DNA of 64,000 bases from Ignavibacteriales bacterium (GCA_016707585.1 JADJHL010000001.1:61593-125592); one strand, 5' to 3'. Positions 18,821 to 28,363 are shown, counted from the stretch's first letter. Notes: generated from the letters alone by a model not told the origin. Translations and numbers: made by a program.

Positions 18821-20389
18821 CTACTTAATTAATACCATGGATTTTGTTTGTAAAAATGAATTTGTTCTGAGTTGATAGAAATAAATTCCTGAGGATAACT
18901 GTGATGCATCAAAATCAACTTCATAATTCCCTGCTGGTTTTTCTTTATCAACAAGACTTGCAACTACATTTCCAAGAATATCATAAACTTTTAATGTGGT
19001 TAGAAAAGACGCATCGCGATGCGTCTCTACAATTGGTATTGTAAATCTGATCCTTGTACTTGGATTAAATGGGTTAGGATAATTCTGATAAAGTTTAAAA
19101 TCATTTACAACTTTTTCATCTTCTACTGATGTCGTTGATGAATATTCATAAGCACCAATATCATATCCGCTACCTTGTGGACGCAAAACACCGTCAATAT
19201 CAACTGCAACAACTGAACTTACTAGTGATGTTCCAATGTTTGTTGGTTGAGATGATTGAAGTAAATGATAATTTGAATTATTCGGATCAACAAAAATTTG
19301 GTTTTCAGTTTGTACAATTTGCGAGTGAGCATCATAACCTAATGCTTGCCATGATGCTAAACTCATATTCGAATTTCCATCATCATCGCTTAAACGATCT
19401 ACTAACAAATTATAATCACTAACAAATCCCGGTTTAGATTCTTCATCAAGACAAATACTGCCCCTAAAACTATGATTGTTTATTAAAATATTATTATAAA
19501 TTGTATTTCCTGTTGATGCGTTTACAACAAGCACTGCCCATCTTCCATCTGTTGGATGAATAATAGTGTTGTTAAAAATTTTATTATTCTTTGATCCTTC
19601 GGCACCATCAATCTGGTACATTGCAATTCCTGTTGCGTGATTATTATAAATTAAATTATTAAAGATTTTAGAATCCTGCACACAATCCATATTAATTGCT
19701 GATCCACCACCAACACCGTTATCGTGAATTACATTTCCTGCAACAATAGCGTTACTAATTATTCCATCATCCCCCATCGAAAGATCGCCATTCATATGAA
19801 TTCCACATCCATTGTTATTAAAGGAATGATTATTAATTATGGTTGCTCTATCGCTGCTGTTTGAAACATAAATTCCATGTTCGTCCTCACTATAAGAACA
19901 AGAATTTCCTTCAATTAAATTATCATTTGTAAAACCAGTGAAGATTCCCCATTTAAAGTTATTTGAACAATTATTGTTTATTGCTTTTATAAAATCAGAA
20001 ACAACAATTCTAATTCCGGCTCTTGGTTGATTGATAATATTAAATCCATGAATTTCTACATAATTAGCATTCTCAATATTAATTCCATCATTTGTTACGG
20101 GATTATGAATATCAATTGTAACATCATTACTTAATGCTTTAAACACAATTGGTTGGAAAGAATTTCCACTCGTTCTAATATCGAAACCAACATAATTCCC
20201 GGAAACAACAAACACAGAATCACCTGCATTAACAATATCGGCAGCGTGTTGTAAAGTTTCAAATGCAGCGTTTATCGTTAACCCATTATTGCCGTTGCTA
20301 CCCGTATTTGAAACGTAATAATTTGATTGTGAATAAATGTGAATTGAGAATAATACTATGAGTATAAGTTGTGATAAAATTCTTATCAT
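18821..20389 (-). CDS. Secreted beta-helix protein with T9SS sorting domain (first of three)
   Basis: The 522-residue protein has a signal peptide (1-20), a DUF1565-like entry (NYYVSNTGSNGNNGLT) and beta-helix coils (IEIHGFNII, IIINNHSFNNNGCGIHM-like turns), and a T9SS type A domain at the C-terminus. Between the PNPFNPST linker strand and the next strand it has an extra stretch, VETHRDASFLTT, that its two paralogues lack; it is encoded by a perfect 20-base palindrome and flanks (19007-19026). The likely role is binding or cutting an extracellular polysaccharide. It is the promoter-proximal gene of the operon. Confidence 0.85.
   Translation of the reverse strand: MIRILSQLILIVLFSIHIYSQSNYYVSNTGSNGNNGLTINAAFETLQHAADIVNAGDSVFVVSGNYVGFDIRTSGNSFQPIVFKALSNDVTIDIHNPVTNDGINIENANYVEIHGFNIINQPRAGIRIVVSDFIKAINNNCSNNFKWGIFTGFTNDNLIEGNSCSYSEDEHGIYVSNSSDRATIINNHSFNNNGCGIHMNGDLSMGDDGIISNAIVAGNVIHDNGVGGGSAINMDCVQDSKIFNNLIYNNHATGIAMYQIDGAEGSKNNKIFNNTIIHPTDGRWAVLVVNASTGNTIYNNILINNHSFRGSICLDEESKPGFVSDYNLLVDRLSDDDGNSNMSLASWQALGYDAHSQIVQTENQIFVDPNNSNYHLLQSSQPTNIGTSLVSSVVAVDIDGVLRPQGSGYDIGAYEYSSTTSVEDEKVVNDFKLYQNYPNPFNPSTRIRFTIPIVETHRDASFLTTLKVYDILGNVVASLVDKEKPAGNYEVDFDASQLSSGIYFYQLRTNSFLQTKSMVLIK
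19007..19026. repeat. Perfect 20-base palindrome inside a T9SS sorting domain
   Basis: AGACGCATCGCGATGCGTCT equals its own reverse complement. It is far richer in G/C than the gene around it and encodes part of an extra loop (HRDAS) in the sorting domain. Its form is that of an interspersed palindromic element carried inside a coding region without breaking the frame. Confidence 0.8.
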
Positions 20390-20543
20390 TTTAATGCCTC
20401 TAATGTTTCCCTAATCTATTCAACTTAAATACCATATAGTAGATTATTTAAGAGAACAGGAAACTTTAAATAATTGATAAAATCAAATATTTAAGCGACA
20501 AATTTTGATAGATTTTTTTAAGCAATCTCTTTTAAGGAAATTT

Positions 20544-21425
20544 TTACGCTGATATTTGTTTCATTTTTTCTTCGAATGCTTTAGTAAACTTTATAGGAGA
20601 TTGTTCATCCATATTAAAATAAAGTGAGGGTTCTATAATTTCTAATTCCATTAATGCAAAATCATTATCTGATGTTCTTACTAAATCGGTTCTTGCATAA
20701 AGTGGTGTTGCGGATATTTTACTCACAATGTTTTTGCCGATTGAAATTAGTTCGGGCGCTGGAACAACACTTTTGAATTTTCCACCGTGTTCTTCTTGCA
20801 CACGAAAATCTTTTTCTTTTGGTTTTTTTAAAACACAATGACTGAACTCGCCATTGAAAAAGAAAAGTGAGTATTCGCCTTCATCAATAATATTTTCCAT
20901 AAAAGGTTGAACCATAAATTCACGATTCATATAAATCATTTCTAAATCGCTTTTAGTTTCGGCAAACTTTTCTTTTGTTAATCTAAAAGTATTATCCGCA
21001 TTAGCGCTAATGTTTGGTTTGATTATTAATTCATTTGTTTTAAATATTTCAAAACAGTTTGCAATCTCCTCAAAGTTAAACTGAGTTTTCCACAATGTGT
21101 CAACTATTCTTATTTCATTTTGTTCAAGATCAAACAAATATTTTTTATTCATATTCCATTTCATCAACTCAAGATCATTTTCGAGATGTGCAGATGAATT
21201 ATTAATTTTTTCTAATACTTCTATAAATTTTTTATGGTCTTTCTGATAATCCCACGTTGATCTTACAATAACAGCGTTGTAATCATTCCAATCAACATTT
21301 TCGTTTCGCCAGGAAATTTCTTTAGCATCCCAGCCAATATTTTTCATTGGATCAATTAATAGTTTATCATAAGTAAAAAAATTTTTTGTGTTATCCATTG
21401 AAAGAAGAATTACTTTTTTGTTCAT
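20544..21425 (-). CDS. ATP-grasp domain protein
   Basis: The 293-residue protein has the shape of the glutathione-synthetase-like ATP-grasp proteins: an N-terminal segment NAVIVRSTWDYQKDHKKF typical of the DcsG/YheC-like hypothetical group, a lysine strand LIIKPNISANADNTFRL, an EFMVQPFMENIIDEGEYSLFFF strand (grasp hinge) and a C-terminal metal-ligand strand ALMELEIIEPSLYF. It would form a carboxylate-amine or carboxylate-thiol bond with ATP; the substrates are unknown. It is monocistronic and divergent from the permease gene. Confidence 0.82.
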   Translation of the reverse strand: MNKKVILLSMDNTKNFFTYDKLLIDPMKNIGWDAKEISWRNENVDWNDYNAVIVRSTWDYQKDHKKFIEVLEKINNSSAHLENDLELMKWNMNKKYLFDLEQNEIRIVDTLWKTQFNFEEIANCFEIFKTNELIIKPNISANADNTFRLTKEKFAETKSDLEMIYMNREFMVQPFMENIIDEGEYSLFFFNGEFSHCVLKKPKEKDFRVQEEHGGKFKSVVPAPELISIGKNIVSKISATPLYARTDLVRTSDNDFALMELEIIEPSLYFNMDEQSPIKFTKAFEEKMKQISA

Positions 21426-21555
21426 AAGAGTTATAAGATTAAAATGAGATAAATAATTGCCTGTGAAATTAGCTTATCAAATCTGATTTACAAAAATAAA
21501 TTATTTAACTTTACCTCGTCGATAGAGAAAATATAAACTTATAGAGAGAAAATCT

Positions 21556-22749
21556 GTGGAATGGATTCTTCTTGTAATGTGGCTTTCCATAATAAATGGC
21601 GGGCTTGGCGGGCAGTACGTTTTAAATTGGATGGCAAACCAGCCAAAATATACTGGCGGAAGTAAGGTAGATATATCCGCCGGTGTAATGACCTGGTGGA
21701 GAGAACTTTCAAAATTATTGTGGGCTGTTATTGCCGTTATCGTAGAGCTTGTTCGAGGCAAACAAGCAAAATATTTGTGGCCAGGTTTTTTGTCTTTATC
21801 CACAATTATAGTTTGTGCTTTTACCGGTGTAATAGAAAATATTGGATTTTTCTATTTACCTAAAAATTACTCACCTCATCTTTATGCGCCGTATGTAAAT
21901 GTGTATCTCGCGTTCCTTCCATTCTTTGGAAAATTTTTATTCAACGCTCCAATCAGAAAAGAACACTGGATCGGAATTACTCTTGTAATAATTGGTCTTG
22001 CAATGCCACATCTTCCAACTTTACTTGGACTTGCAGGTGAAAATCATAATGCACTTGATTTTAATGCAATCATCTGGATTTTAATCATTAATGGTTGTTT
22101 GCTTTCTCAACAGGTTTTAAATAATAAAACAGTGCAAACGGCTTTAACCGGTGTTGGACCAAATGCTTTAGTACTATGGCGAGAAATTTGGAAAATGATT
22201 TTTATAACATCCGCAATTTTAATAATTCCTATTATAGGAAATATGATGAATGCAAATATGCCAGCAAATGTTAAAGCTGAAAAATTTGAAACAAGAGTTT
22301 TAAATAAGATTGATGAAAACAAAAAAGAATATTTGTTAACATTCTATCAAAAATCTGACAACAATTATGTTTTAAAATCTGGTGTTACAGAAAATGATGA
22401 AGTAAAAATTAAAGAGATTTTAAAAGCAAAAGAGTATCATCAATTCTTTTCTCTGTTTGATGGAAGTATAATTCCAAACAACTGGTTGCCAATACTTTTT
22501 GTTATTGCCGCGGGTTTAACAGGATACATTTATAGTTTTGGGTTTTTTAAACTTTCAAAATTTGCTGCACATTTTTGGGTTCCTTACACAAATGTTTGGT
22601 TAGCGTTGCTTCCATTTATAATGTTGTTATTTGGGAAAGATGTAACCTTCTATCAAATAATAGGTGCTGTTGTTGTAACCGTGGGATTAATGATTGGCGT
22701 AATGGATCACAGAAAAAATAAAGTTGTAGAGATTGAAAAGAAAAATTGA
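21556..22749 (+). CDS. DMT/EamA-like permease with internal duplication
   Basis: The 397-residue membrane protein has about ten helices in two halves that resemble each other: NGGLGGQYVLNWMA...WWRELSKLLW in the first half against NGCLLSQQVLNNKT...LWREIWKMIF in the second, and YAPYVNVYLAFLPFF against WVPYTNVWLALLPFI. This 5+5 repeat is the DMT plan. A soluble insert of about 65 residues (KAEKFETRVLNKIDENKKEY onwards) lies in the second half, which is unusual for DMT carriers. The substrate is unknown. Translation begins at GTG. Confidence 0.72.
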   Translation: MEWILLVMWLSIINGGLGGQYVLNWMANQPKYTGGSKVDISAGVMTWWRELSKLLWAVIAVIVELVRGKQAKYLWPGFLSLSTIIVCAFTGVIENIGFFYLPKNYSPHLYAPYVNVYLAFLPFFGKFLFNAPIRKEHWIGITLVIIGLAMPHLPTLLGLAGENHNALDFNAIIWILIINGCLLSQQVLNNKTVQTALTGVGPNALVLWREIWKMIFITSAILIIPIIGNMMNANMPANVKAEKFETRVLNKIDENKKEYLLTFYQKSDNNYVLKSGVTENDEVKIKEILKAKEYHQFFSLFDGSIIPNNWLPILFVIAAGLTGYIYSFGFFKLSKFAAHFWVPYTNVWLALLPFIMLLFGKDVTFYQIIGAVVVTVGLMIGVMDHRKNKVVEIEKKN

Positions 22750-22770
22750 TTTAATTTAAAGATTATTTTT

Positions 22771-22807
22771 TGTGCTGTATTTTTAAAATATTTTATAATA
22801 CAGCACA
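22771..22807. terminator. Stem-loop between convergent genes
   Basis: TGTGCTGTAT and ATACAGCACA form a 10-bp stem around an A/T-rich loop, with T-rich sequence before and A/T after, between the permease gene and the convergent membrane-protein gene. Confidence 0.75.
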
Positions 22808-22813
22808 ATTATT

Positions 22814-23263
22814 TCAATCATCTTCTGTTTTGTTTAGTTTAGATCCTGCAAAAACTCCTAACGCGCCTATTAGCGGAGTTAACAAAGCAACTAGTGGAGG
22901 TTGTTTAGCATTTTGCATTGCTTCTAAATTTGGCACATCAGCTTTTCGCATTTCCTGTACTTCATTTTCAACATCAATTAGCACTGGTATCGCCATTGCT
23001 ATTCCAAGCACAAAAACTATTCCGGCTAAAACCAATGCCGCTTTATGATTTTTTGCAATCAATACACAAAGATAACCGCCGAGTATAGCTGCAACTATGC
23101 TTAAGATAAAACTAATTATTATCCAGATAAGGGAAACTTCATAAGTATCGGGCTCAAAAGCACCGTTTGCTCCAAGCAATAAATAGAGAATGGTAAATGA
23201 TATAAACACAAAAACGAACATTGCCAAATATCCCGCAACTACCCCTAATATACTTCGAACCAT
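22814..23263 (-). CDS. Small membrane protein of unknown function
   Basis: The 149-residue protein has four hydrophobic segments (about 5-29, 46-68, 75-95 and 126-142) with a charged amphipathic stretch (DVENEVQEMRKADVPNLEAMQNAKQPP in pieces) before the last one. Gly-rich helices (GVVAGYLAMF, AAILGGYLCV) suggest tight packing. No family is recognised. A GGAGG-like site lies just before the ATG on the minus strand. Confidence 0.65.
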   Translation of the reverse strand: MVRSILGVVAGYLAMFVFVFISFTILYLLLGANGAFEPDTYEVSLIWIIISFILSIVAAILGGYLCVLIAKNHKAALVLAGIVFVLGIAMAIPVLIDVENEVQEMRKADVPNLEAMQNAKQPPLVALLTPLIGALGVFAGSKLNKTEDD

Positions 23264-23580
23264 GGATTGCCTCCTTAAAATATTAGTAGTTTCGGTTCAG
23301 TTCCTCCTTTTTGATAAACCAAACTAAGTTTTTCTATAACAATTGGCAAATATGTTATTGATATTTCTATTTAAAATAAAATCAATTAAGTATTACAAAA
23401 TCCTTTTTTGTGGATTTCAAATAATTCAGTTAAGATTTTTATTGTCATCTTTCTAAAAGAACTTTCTATAACTATGTTCTCGATTAACGGATATTTTATT
23501 ATTTTCAATTAACTAACTTTAACAAGATTTTTTAGAATGTTTTACTAAACATTTTTTATGATTCATTGAAAGGAATTTAA
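23264..23580. other. Intergenic region between divergent genes, no feature seen
   Basis: This 317-base stretch separates the divergent membrane-protein and zinc-protease genes and must hold both promoters. It is strongly A/T-rich. I see no convincing gene, RNA, repeat or palindrome in it. Confidence 0.6.
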
Positions 23581-24429
23581 ATGCGCTGGAAAGGCAGAAA
23601 AGAAAGTTCAAACGTTGAAGACAGACGCGGTATGTCACCTGGAGGCAAGGGAATGGTTGGTGGTGGAATTGGAACAATTGCAATTGTTTTGGTTGTTCTA
23701 TTACTTGGCGGTGATCCAACATCAATTCTTCAAAATGTCCAAACAGATCAACAAGGATCAACATCAAACTATACAGAAACTGCTGAGGATAAAGAGTTAT
23801 CACAATTTGTTTCTGTAGTTCTTGCAGAGACAGAAAATGTGTGGCACGAAATCTTTAAAGAAGAAGGCGCAATTTATCGCGAACCAAAATTAGTTTTGTT
23901 TAGCGGCCAGGTTCAATCTGCTTGTGGCGTTGCGGGAGCTTCTACTGGTCCATTTTATTGTCCCGGTGATGAAAAACTTTATATCGATTTAAGTTTTTAT
24001 GATGAGCTTCAAAAAAAGTTTAAAGCTCCCGGTGATTTTGCAATGGCCTATGTAATAGCTCACGAAGTTGGTCATCATATACAAAAGTTAACTGGTGTTA
24101 TGGATAAAATGAATGAACTTCGTCAACAACTAAGCAAAGAAGAATACAATCAGTATTCTGTAAGATTGGAATTGCAAGCAGATTTTTATGCCGGTATCTG
24201 GGCGCATTATACTCAACAAGAAAACTTGCTGGAAAGTGGCGATCTTGATGAAGCATTAAATGCTGCAAGCGCTGTTGGTGATGATAGAATACAAAAACAA
24301 GCACAGGGTTATGTTGTTCCGGAGTCTTTTACTCACGGAACATCTGAACAAAGAAAAAGATGGTTTTACAAAGGATATACATCCGGCGATATGAGACAAG
24401 GTGATACTTTTGGTGCGAGAAGTTTATAG
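23581..24429 (+). CDS. YpfJ-like neutral zinc metallopeptidase
   Basis: The 282-residue protein matches the YpfJ/KPN_02809 family: a basic Gly-rich N-terminus (RRGMSPGGKGMVGGG), one membrane helix (about 26-43), then a zinc peptidase domain with SACGVAGASTGPFYCPGD and the HExxH site VIAHEVGHHIQ (H161, E162, H165). The third ligand probably lies in the LELQADFYAGIW helix (E or D of ELQAD). The length is close to the family's usual 280-300 residues. The physiological substrate is unknown. An AAGGAA ribosome binding site precedes the ATG. Confidence 0.9.
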   Translation: MRWKGRKESSNVEDRRGMSPGGKGMVGGGIGTIAIVLVVLLLGGDPTSILQNVQTDQQGSTSNYTETAEDKELSQFVSVVLAETENVWHEIFKEEGAIYREPKLVLFSGQVQSACGVAGASTGPFYCPGDEKLYIDLSFYDELQKKFKAPGDFAMAYVIAHEVGHHIQKLTGVMDKMNELRQQLSKEEYNQYSVRLELQADFYAGIWAHYTQQENLLESGDLDEALNAASAVGDDRIQKQAQGYVVPESFTHGTSEQRKRWFYKGYTSGDMRQGDTFGARSL

Positions 24430-24499
24430 TAAAAAAATTAAAACTTATTAAAGAACATGTACTACTAATATATTTTATCATTAACCACAGAGCTAAATA

Positions 24500-25018
24500 A
24501 TGGAACCTATTAAAAAATTTTCTCCGGCATTTTATGGGGTTATTGTTATTCTTTTTTTCCTTCCTTTCGTCAATCTTTCTTGCGGCGGGCAAACAATAAT
24601 GAGCGTTACAGGATTCCAACTTATCACAGGGACTGAAATAAGTCCAACAGGAATGTTTGGTGAAGAGATGAATACTACTAATGAACTTAATCCTGATCAA
24701 AAAAAAGAAATTGAATCTCAACCACTTGCCCTTTTCGCTTTTGTAGCTGCAATTATTGGTTTGATATTAAGTTTCTTTAAAATGAGAATTTTATCGCTAA
24801 GTAATATTGTTATTTCAATTGTTGGTGTGGTGTTTTTAATTTTGCTAAAAGTAAATCTTGATGGAGATGCAAGTTTAAATGTTAGCGGGCAAAATGTAAT
24901 CACGCTAGATTATCAATTTGCTTATTGGTTATCAATAATTTTATTTGTAGCCGCAGCATTTGTTCAGTGGAAAATTTTTGCGGATGATGGCCCCGCAAAA
25001 GTTAATGTTCTTGGTTAA
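24500..25018 (+). CDS. Membrane protein of unknown function, four helices
   Basis: The 172-residue protein has an N-terminal helix ending in FVNLSCGG, then an extracytoplasmic stretch with a TGFQLITGT motif often seen in small Bacteroidota membrane proteins, and three more helices (about 72-92, 96-115 and 138-158). The Cys at the end of the first helix could be a lipobox, but the following helices argue for an integral protein. It ends just before a clear terminator. Confidence 0.65.
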   Translation: MEPIKKFSPAFYGVIVILFFLPFVNLSCGGQTIMSVTGFQLITGTEISPTGMFGEEMNTTNELNPDQKKEIESQPLALFAFVAAIIGLILSFFKMRILSLSNIVISIVGVVFLILLKVNLDGDASLNVSGQNVITLDYQFAYWLSIILFVAAAFVQWKIFADDGPAKVNVLG

Positions 25019-25046
25019 TTTTTCCCCATCATTTTAATCTTTAGAG

Positions 25047-25073
25047 TCCCGATTAATAATCGGGATTTTTTTT
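25047..25073 (+). terminator. Rho-independent terminator
   Basis: TCCCGATTA and TAATCGGGA form a 9-bp stem followed by a run of eight T residues, about 30 bases after the stop at 25018. Confidence 0.9.
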
Positions 25074-25142
25074 AGTTGGATATTCATCTATATCTTTAAA
25101 CTGCGTTTCATTTTAATTCGTAACAAAAGTTAAAGGAGAACT

Positions 25143-26486
25143 ATGGAAGCTTTTGAAAATATTCTTACACAAATAAGTGATTTACTATGGGGATATCCGC
25201 TTATCATACTTCTCTTTGGAACACACGTATTTTTAACTTTTCGTCTTCGGATTATTCAGCGATTTATTGGCAAAGCAATAAAAATTTCTTTGCGAAGAGA
25301 TAAAGAAGGCAAAGGAGATATAAGTCAGTTTGGTGCTTTAACTACAGCACTTGCCGCAACAATTGGAACAGGAAATATTGTGGGGGTTTCAACAGCCGTT
25401 GCTGCCGGTGGACCGGGAGCTGTTTTGTGGATGTGGCTTACCGGTGTTTTTGGAATTGCCACAAAATACAGCGAAGCTTTGCTTTCTGTAAAATACAGAG
25501 TTAAAATGCCGGATGGCACAATGGCCGGCGGACCAATGTATGTTCTTGAACGCGGGTTAAATATGAAGTGGCTTGCAGTTCTGTTTGCTGCGTTTACATC
25601 TGTTACTGCTTTTGGCATTGGAAATATGGTACAGGCAAATTCAATTTCTACTTTGGTTCAGGAAGCTTTTCAAATACCGATGTGGATAACAGGATTAGTG
25701 TTAACTGTTCTTACCGCCGTTGTAATTATCGGTGGAATAAAATCCATTGCAAATGTATGCGAACGACTCGTTCCTTTTATGGCAATAACTTATGTACTAG
25801 GCTGTTTAATAATTCTTGGTATAAACATTCAGGGAATTCCCGATACTTTTATGTTAATAATTAATAGTGCCTTTACCGGGCAAGCTGCTATCGGTGGATT
25901 CCTTGGAGCTGGAATGAAAGAAGCAATTAGATTTGGAATTGCTCGTGGACTTTTTTCAAATGAATCCGGTTTAGGAAGTGCCCCAATTGTTGCCGCTGCG
26001 GCACAGACAAAAAATCCAGTGCGACAGGCTTTGGTTTCATCAACAGGAACATTCTGGGATACTGTTGTTGTTTGCGCGATGACAGGATTGGTAATTGTAA
26101 ATTCCGGTGAATGGGTAAAAGGACTTTCCGGTGCGGCATTAACTAAACAAGCTTTCAGTGATTTCCACATCATCGGCCCTATTGTGCTTACGCTTGGATT
26201 ATTAACATTTGTTTTTTCAACTATACTCGGGTGGTCTTATTACGGAGAGAAAGCCGCGGAATATCTTTTCGGAAATAAAATTATAAAACCTTACCGCTAC
26301 CTTTGGGTTATATTTGTTATGATTGGCTCGGTTATGTCTTTAAATGTTGTCTGGACATTTGCTGATATCACCAACGCACTAATGGCTGTTCCAAATCTTG
26401 TTTCATTAATTTTACTAAGCGGAATTATAGTTAAAGAAACAAAAAAATATCTATGGGATGATAAGCTTGATGATGCTGGAGAATAG
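25143..26486 (+). CDS. Sodium:alanine (AGCS family) symporter
   Basis: The 447-residue protein is an integral membrane carrier of the alanine or glycine:cation symporter family, length as usual (about 450-480). Family signatures visible are FGALTTALAATIGTGNIVGVSTA, the GGPGAVLWMW...GIATKYSEALLSVKYR run and GIARGLFSNESGLGSAPI, which holds ion and substrate contacts in this family. It would import alanine or glycine with sodium. A strong AAAGGAGA site precedes the ATG. It converges on serA with an 8-base gap. Confidence 0.93.
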   Translation: MEAFENILTQISDLLWGYPLIILLFGTHVFLTFRLRIIQRFIGKAIKISLRRDKEGKGDISQFGALTTALAATIGTGNIVGVSTAVAAGGPGAVLWMWLTGVFGIATKYSEALLSVKYRVKMPDGTMAGGPMYVLERGLNMKWLAVLFAAFTSVTAFGIGNMVQANSISTLVQEAFQIPMWITGLVLTVLTAVVIIGGIKSIANVCERLVPFMAITYVLGCLIILGINIQGIPDTFMLIINSAFTGQAAIGGFLGAGMKEAIRFGIARGLFSNESGLGSAPIVAAAAQTKNPVRQALVSSTGTFWDTVVVCAMTGLVIVNSGEWVKGLSGAALTKQAFSDFHIIGPIVLTLGLLTFVFSTILGWSYYGEKAAEYLFGNKIIKPYRYLWVIFVMIGSVMSLNVVWTFADITNALMAVPNLVSLILLSGIIVKETKKYLWDDKLDDAGE

Positions 26487-26494
26487 ACAAAAAA

Positions 26495-27739
26495 CTAAAG
26501 CAGCATTCTTGTTTTAATCGTTTCAGGAATTGCTTTTAGTTCTTTCATGATCTCATCAGCATTTTCTTTTTGATCGATATCGATAATAACATAACCTATG
26601 TGTGCATCGGTCTGCAAGTATTGTGATGCAATGTTAAGTTTTCGTGATGTGAACACTTTGGTTATTTTATTTAAAACACCGGGCTGATTTTTATGAATGT
26701 GCAAATATCTCTGCTTGTTCAGATTCGGTGTTAATGCTACTTCAACAAAATTTGTTGCTCCGATTGTTGTTCCGACATCGCAGTACTTAACTAATTTTTC
26801 GGAAACTTCCAGCGCAATGTTTGCCTGTGCTTCAGAAGTACTTCCGCCGATGTGCGGGGTTAAAATTACATTCGGAAATTTTTGCAAAACATTTTTAAAT
26901 GAATCTTTATTTGAATTCGGTTCTTCTGGAAAAACATCAATCGCCGCACCAGCCAAATGATTTTCTTCAAGAGATTTTGCAATCGCTTCAATCATAACAA
27001 CAGAACCTCTTGATGCATTAATTAAGTAGGACCCTTTTTTCATCAAACTTAAATCTGCATAACTAATCATGTTTTTTGTAAGATCTGTTTCCGGAACGTG
27101 TAGAGTTACAATATCAGATATTGAAAGAAGTTCCTGCAAACTTGAACAGGATTTTGCGTTGCCAAGATTTAATTTCTTTTCGATATCATAATAATAAACA
27201 TTCATTCCCAGTGATTCAGCAAGAATAGAAACCTGTGAACCAATATGTCCGTATCCAACAATTCCTAAGTTTTTTCCTCTAACTTCATAAGAGTTTGAAG
27301 CATCTTTAAGCCAAATGCCATTATGCGCAGCAAAGTTTTTTTCAGGTATTCCGCGAATGAGGAAAATGCATTCGGCAATTACAAGCTCTGCAACTGAGCG
27401 TGTATTTGAAAATGGAGCATTAAAAACAGGAATTCCGTGCAGCTTTGCAGAATTTAAATCAACCTGGTTAGTGCCTATACTGTAGCAACCAATTGCAATA
27501 AGTTTTTTTGCATGCTTAAGAATATCATCAGTAATATTTGTTTTGGATCTTATCCCGAGTAAGTGAACATCTTTAATCTGTTCAATTAGTTCAGATTTAT
27601 TTGGCGAACCTTTAAGATATTCAACATTATTATATCCGTTTTCATCAAAAAGTTGTAAAGCATTATTATGCAATCCTTCAAGCAAAAGAATTTTGATTTT
27701 TTCTTTTGCAAGAGATAGTGATTTTTTTGTATTTGGCAT
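26495..27739 (-). CDS. serA: D-3-phosphoglycerate dehydrogenase (SerA) with ACT domain
   Basis: The 414-residue enzyme oxidises 3-phosphoglycerate to 3-phosphohydroxypyruvate, the first step of serine synthesis. The length and order match the E. coli type: substrate domain (YSIGTNQVDL, NAPFSNTRSVAELVI), NAD-binding GYGHIGSQ, catalytic Arg in NASRGSVV, Glu in DVFPEEP and His in LTPHIGG, then a C-terminal ACT domain (about 340-414, HKNQPGVLNKI) expected to bind serine for feedback control. The neighbouring AGCS carrier also concerns small amino acids, but the genes face each other. Confidence 0.93.
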   Translation of the reverse strand: MPNTKKSLSLAKEKIKILLLEGLHNNALQLFDENGYNNVEYLKGSPNKSELIEQIKDVHLLGIRSKTNITDDILKHAKKLIAIGCYSIGTNQVDLNSAKLHGIPVFNAPFSNTRSVAELVIAECIFLIRGIPEKNFAAHNGIWLKDASNSYEVRGKNLGIVGYGHIGSQVSILAESLGMNVYYYDIEKKLNLGNAKSCSSLQELLSISDIVTLHVPETDLTKNMISYADLSLMKKGSYLINASRGSVVMIEAIAKSLEENHLAGAAIDVFPEEPNSNKDSFKNVLQKFPNVILTPHIGGSTSEAQANIALEVSEKLVKYCDVGTTIGATNFVEVALTPNLNKQRYLHIHKNQPGVLNKITKVFTSRKLNIASQYLQTDAHIGYVIIDIDQKENADEIMKELKAIPETIKTRMLL

Positions 27740-27878
27740 ATTATTATATTGTTTTATAAAGTTACTGTGGTGTTTAAATTATTATTCTAACAAATCCGAA
27801 AAGATTTATATCCTATTATAAATATTATTTAATTTTTGTATGAATCCAACTAAACAATGAACATTATAAGGAAAACTT

Positions 27879-28301
27879 ATGGCTGAAAATAAAACCAAGC
27901 AGACAAACGCTAGTGTTGACAAGTTTATCAACAGTTTAAAAGACGAAACTGAACGAGAAGATTGTTATAAAATTATTAAGATTATGAAATCAATTACTAA
28001 AGAAGAACCAAAAATGTGGGGTCCAAGTATTATTGGGTTTGGTACCTATCATTATAAATATGCTAGCGGCAGAGAAGGCGATATGTGTATTGCAGGATTT
28101 TCCCCTCGCAAACAAAACCTCACTATCTATTTAATGCCAGGCTTTGAAAAACAACAATCTCAACTTAAAAAACTTGGAAAATATAAAACCAGCAAAGTGT
28201 GTTTGTATATAAAATCATTAAAAGATGTAGATGTAAAAATCTTAAAAGAAATGATTTCTATTTCAGTTAAAGAAACGAAAAAACTTTATCCAGACAAATA
28301 A
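27879..28301 (+). CDS. DUF1801 domain protein
   Basis: The 140-residue protein is a single DUF1801 domain: SVDKFINSLKDETEREDCYKI, then PKMWGPSIIGFGTYHYKYASG and GDMCIAGFSPRKQNLTIYLMPG. The fold resembles frataxin-like proteins; no reaction is established. It is monocistronic with an AAGGAAAA site before the ATG and a terminator at the end. It is one of several DUF1801/YdeI relatives in this window. Confidence 0.9.
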   Translation: MAENKTKQTNASVDKFINSLKDETEREDCYKIIKIMKSITKEEPKMWGPSIIGFGTYHYKYASGREGDMCIAGFSPRKQNLTIYLMPGFEKQQSQLKKLGKYKTSKVCLYIKSLKDVDVKILKEMISISVKETKKLYPDK

Positions 28302-28302
28302 A

Positions 28303-28328
28303 AACCCTGATAAATATTTACCAGGGTT
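28303..28328. terminator. Terminator hairpin between convergent genes
   Basis: AACCCTG and CAGGGTT enclose an inner TAAATATTTA palindrome, giving a long hairpin with A-rich and T-rich flanks directly after the DUF1801 stop. Confidence 0.75.
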
Positions 28329-28363
28329 ATTTATAATAAAATTATTTTGATTTTATTTAGCTG

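Noticed and set aside
25829..26173. Open frames opposite the AGCS symporter gene
   Set aside because: Antisense shadows with no start signals, within a gene of clear family.
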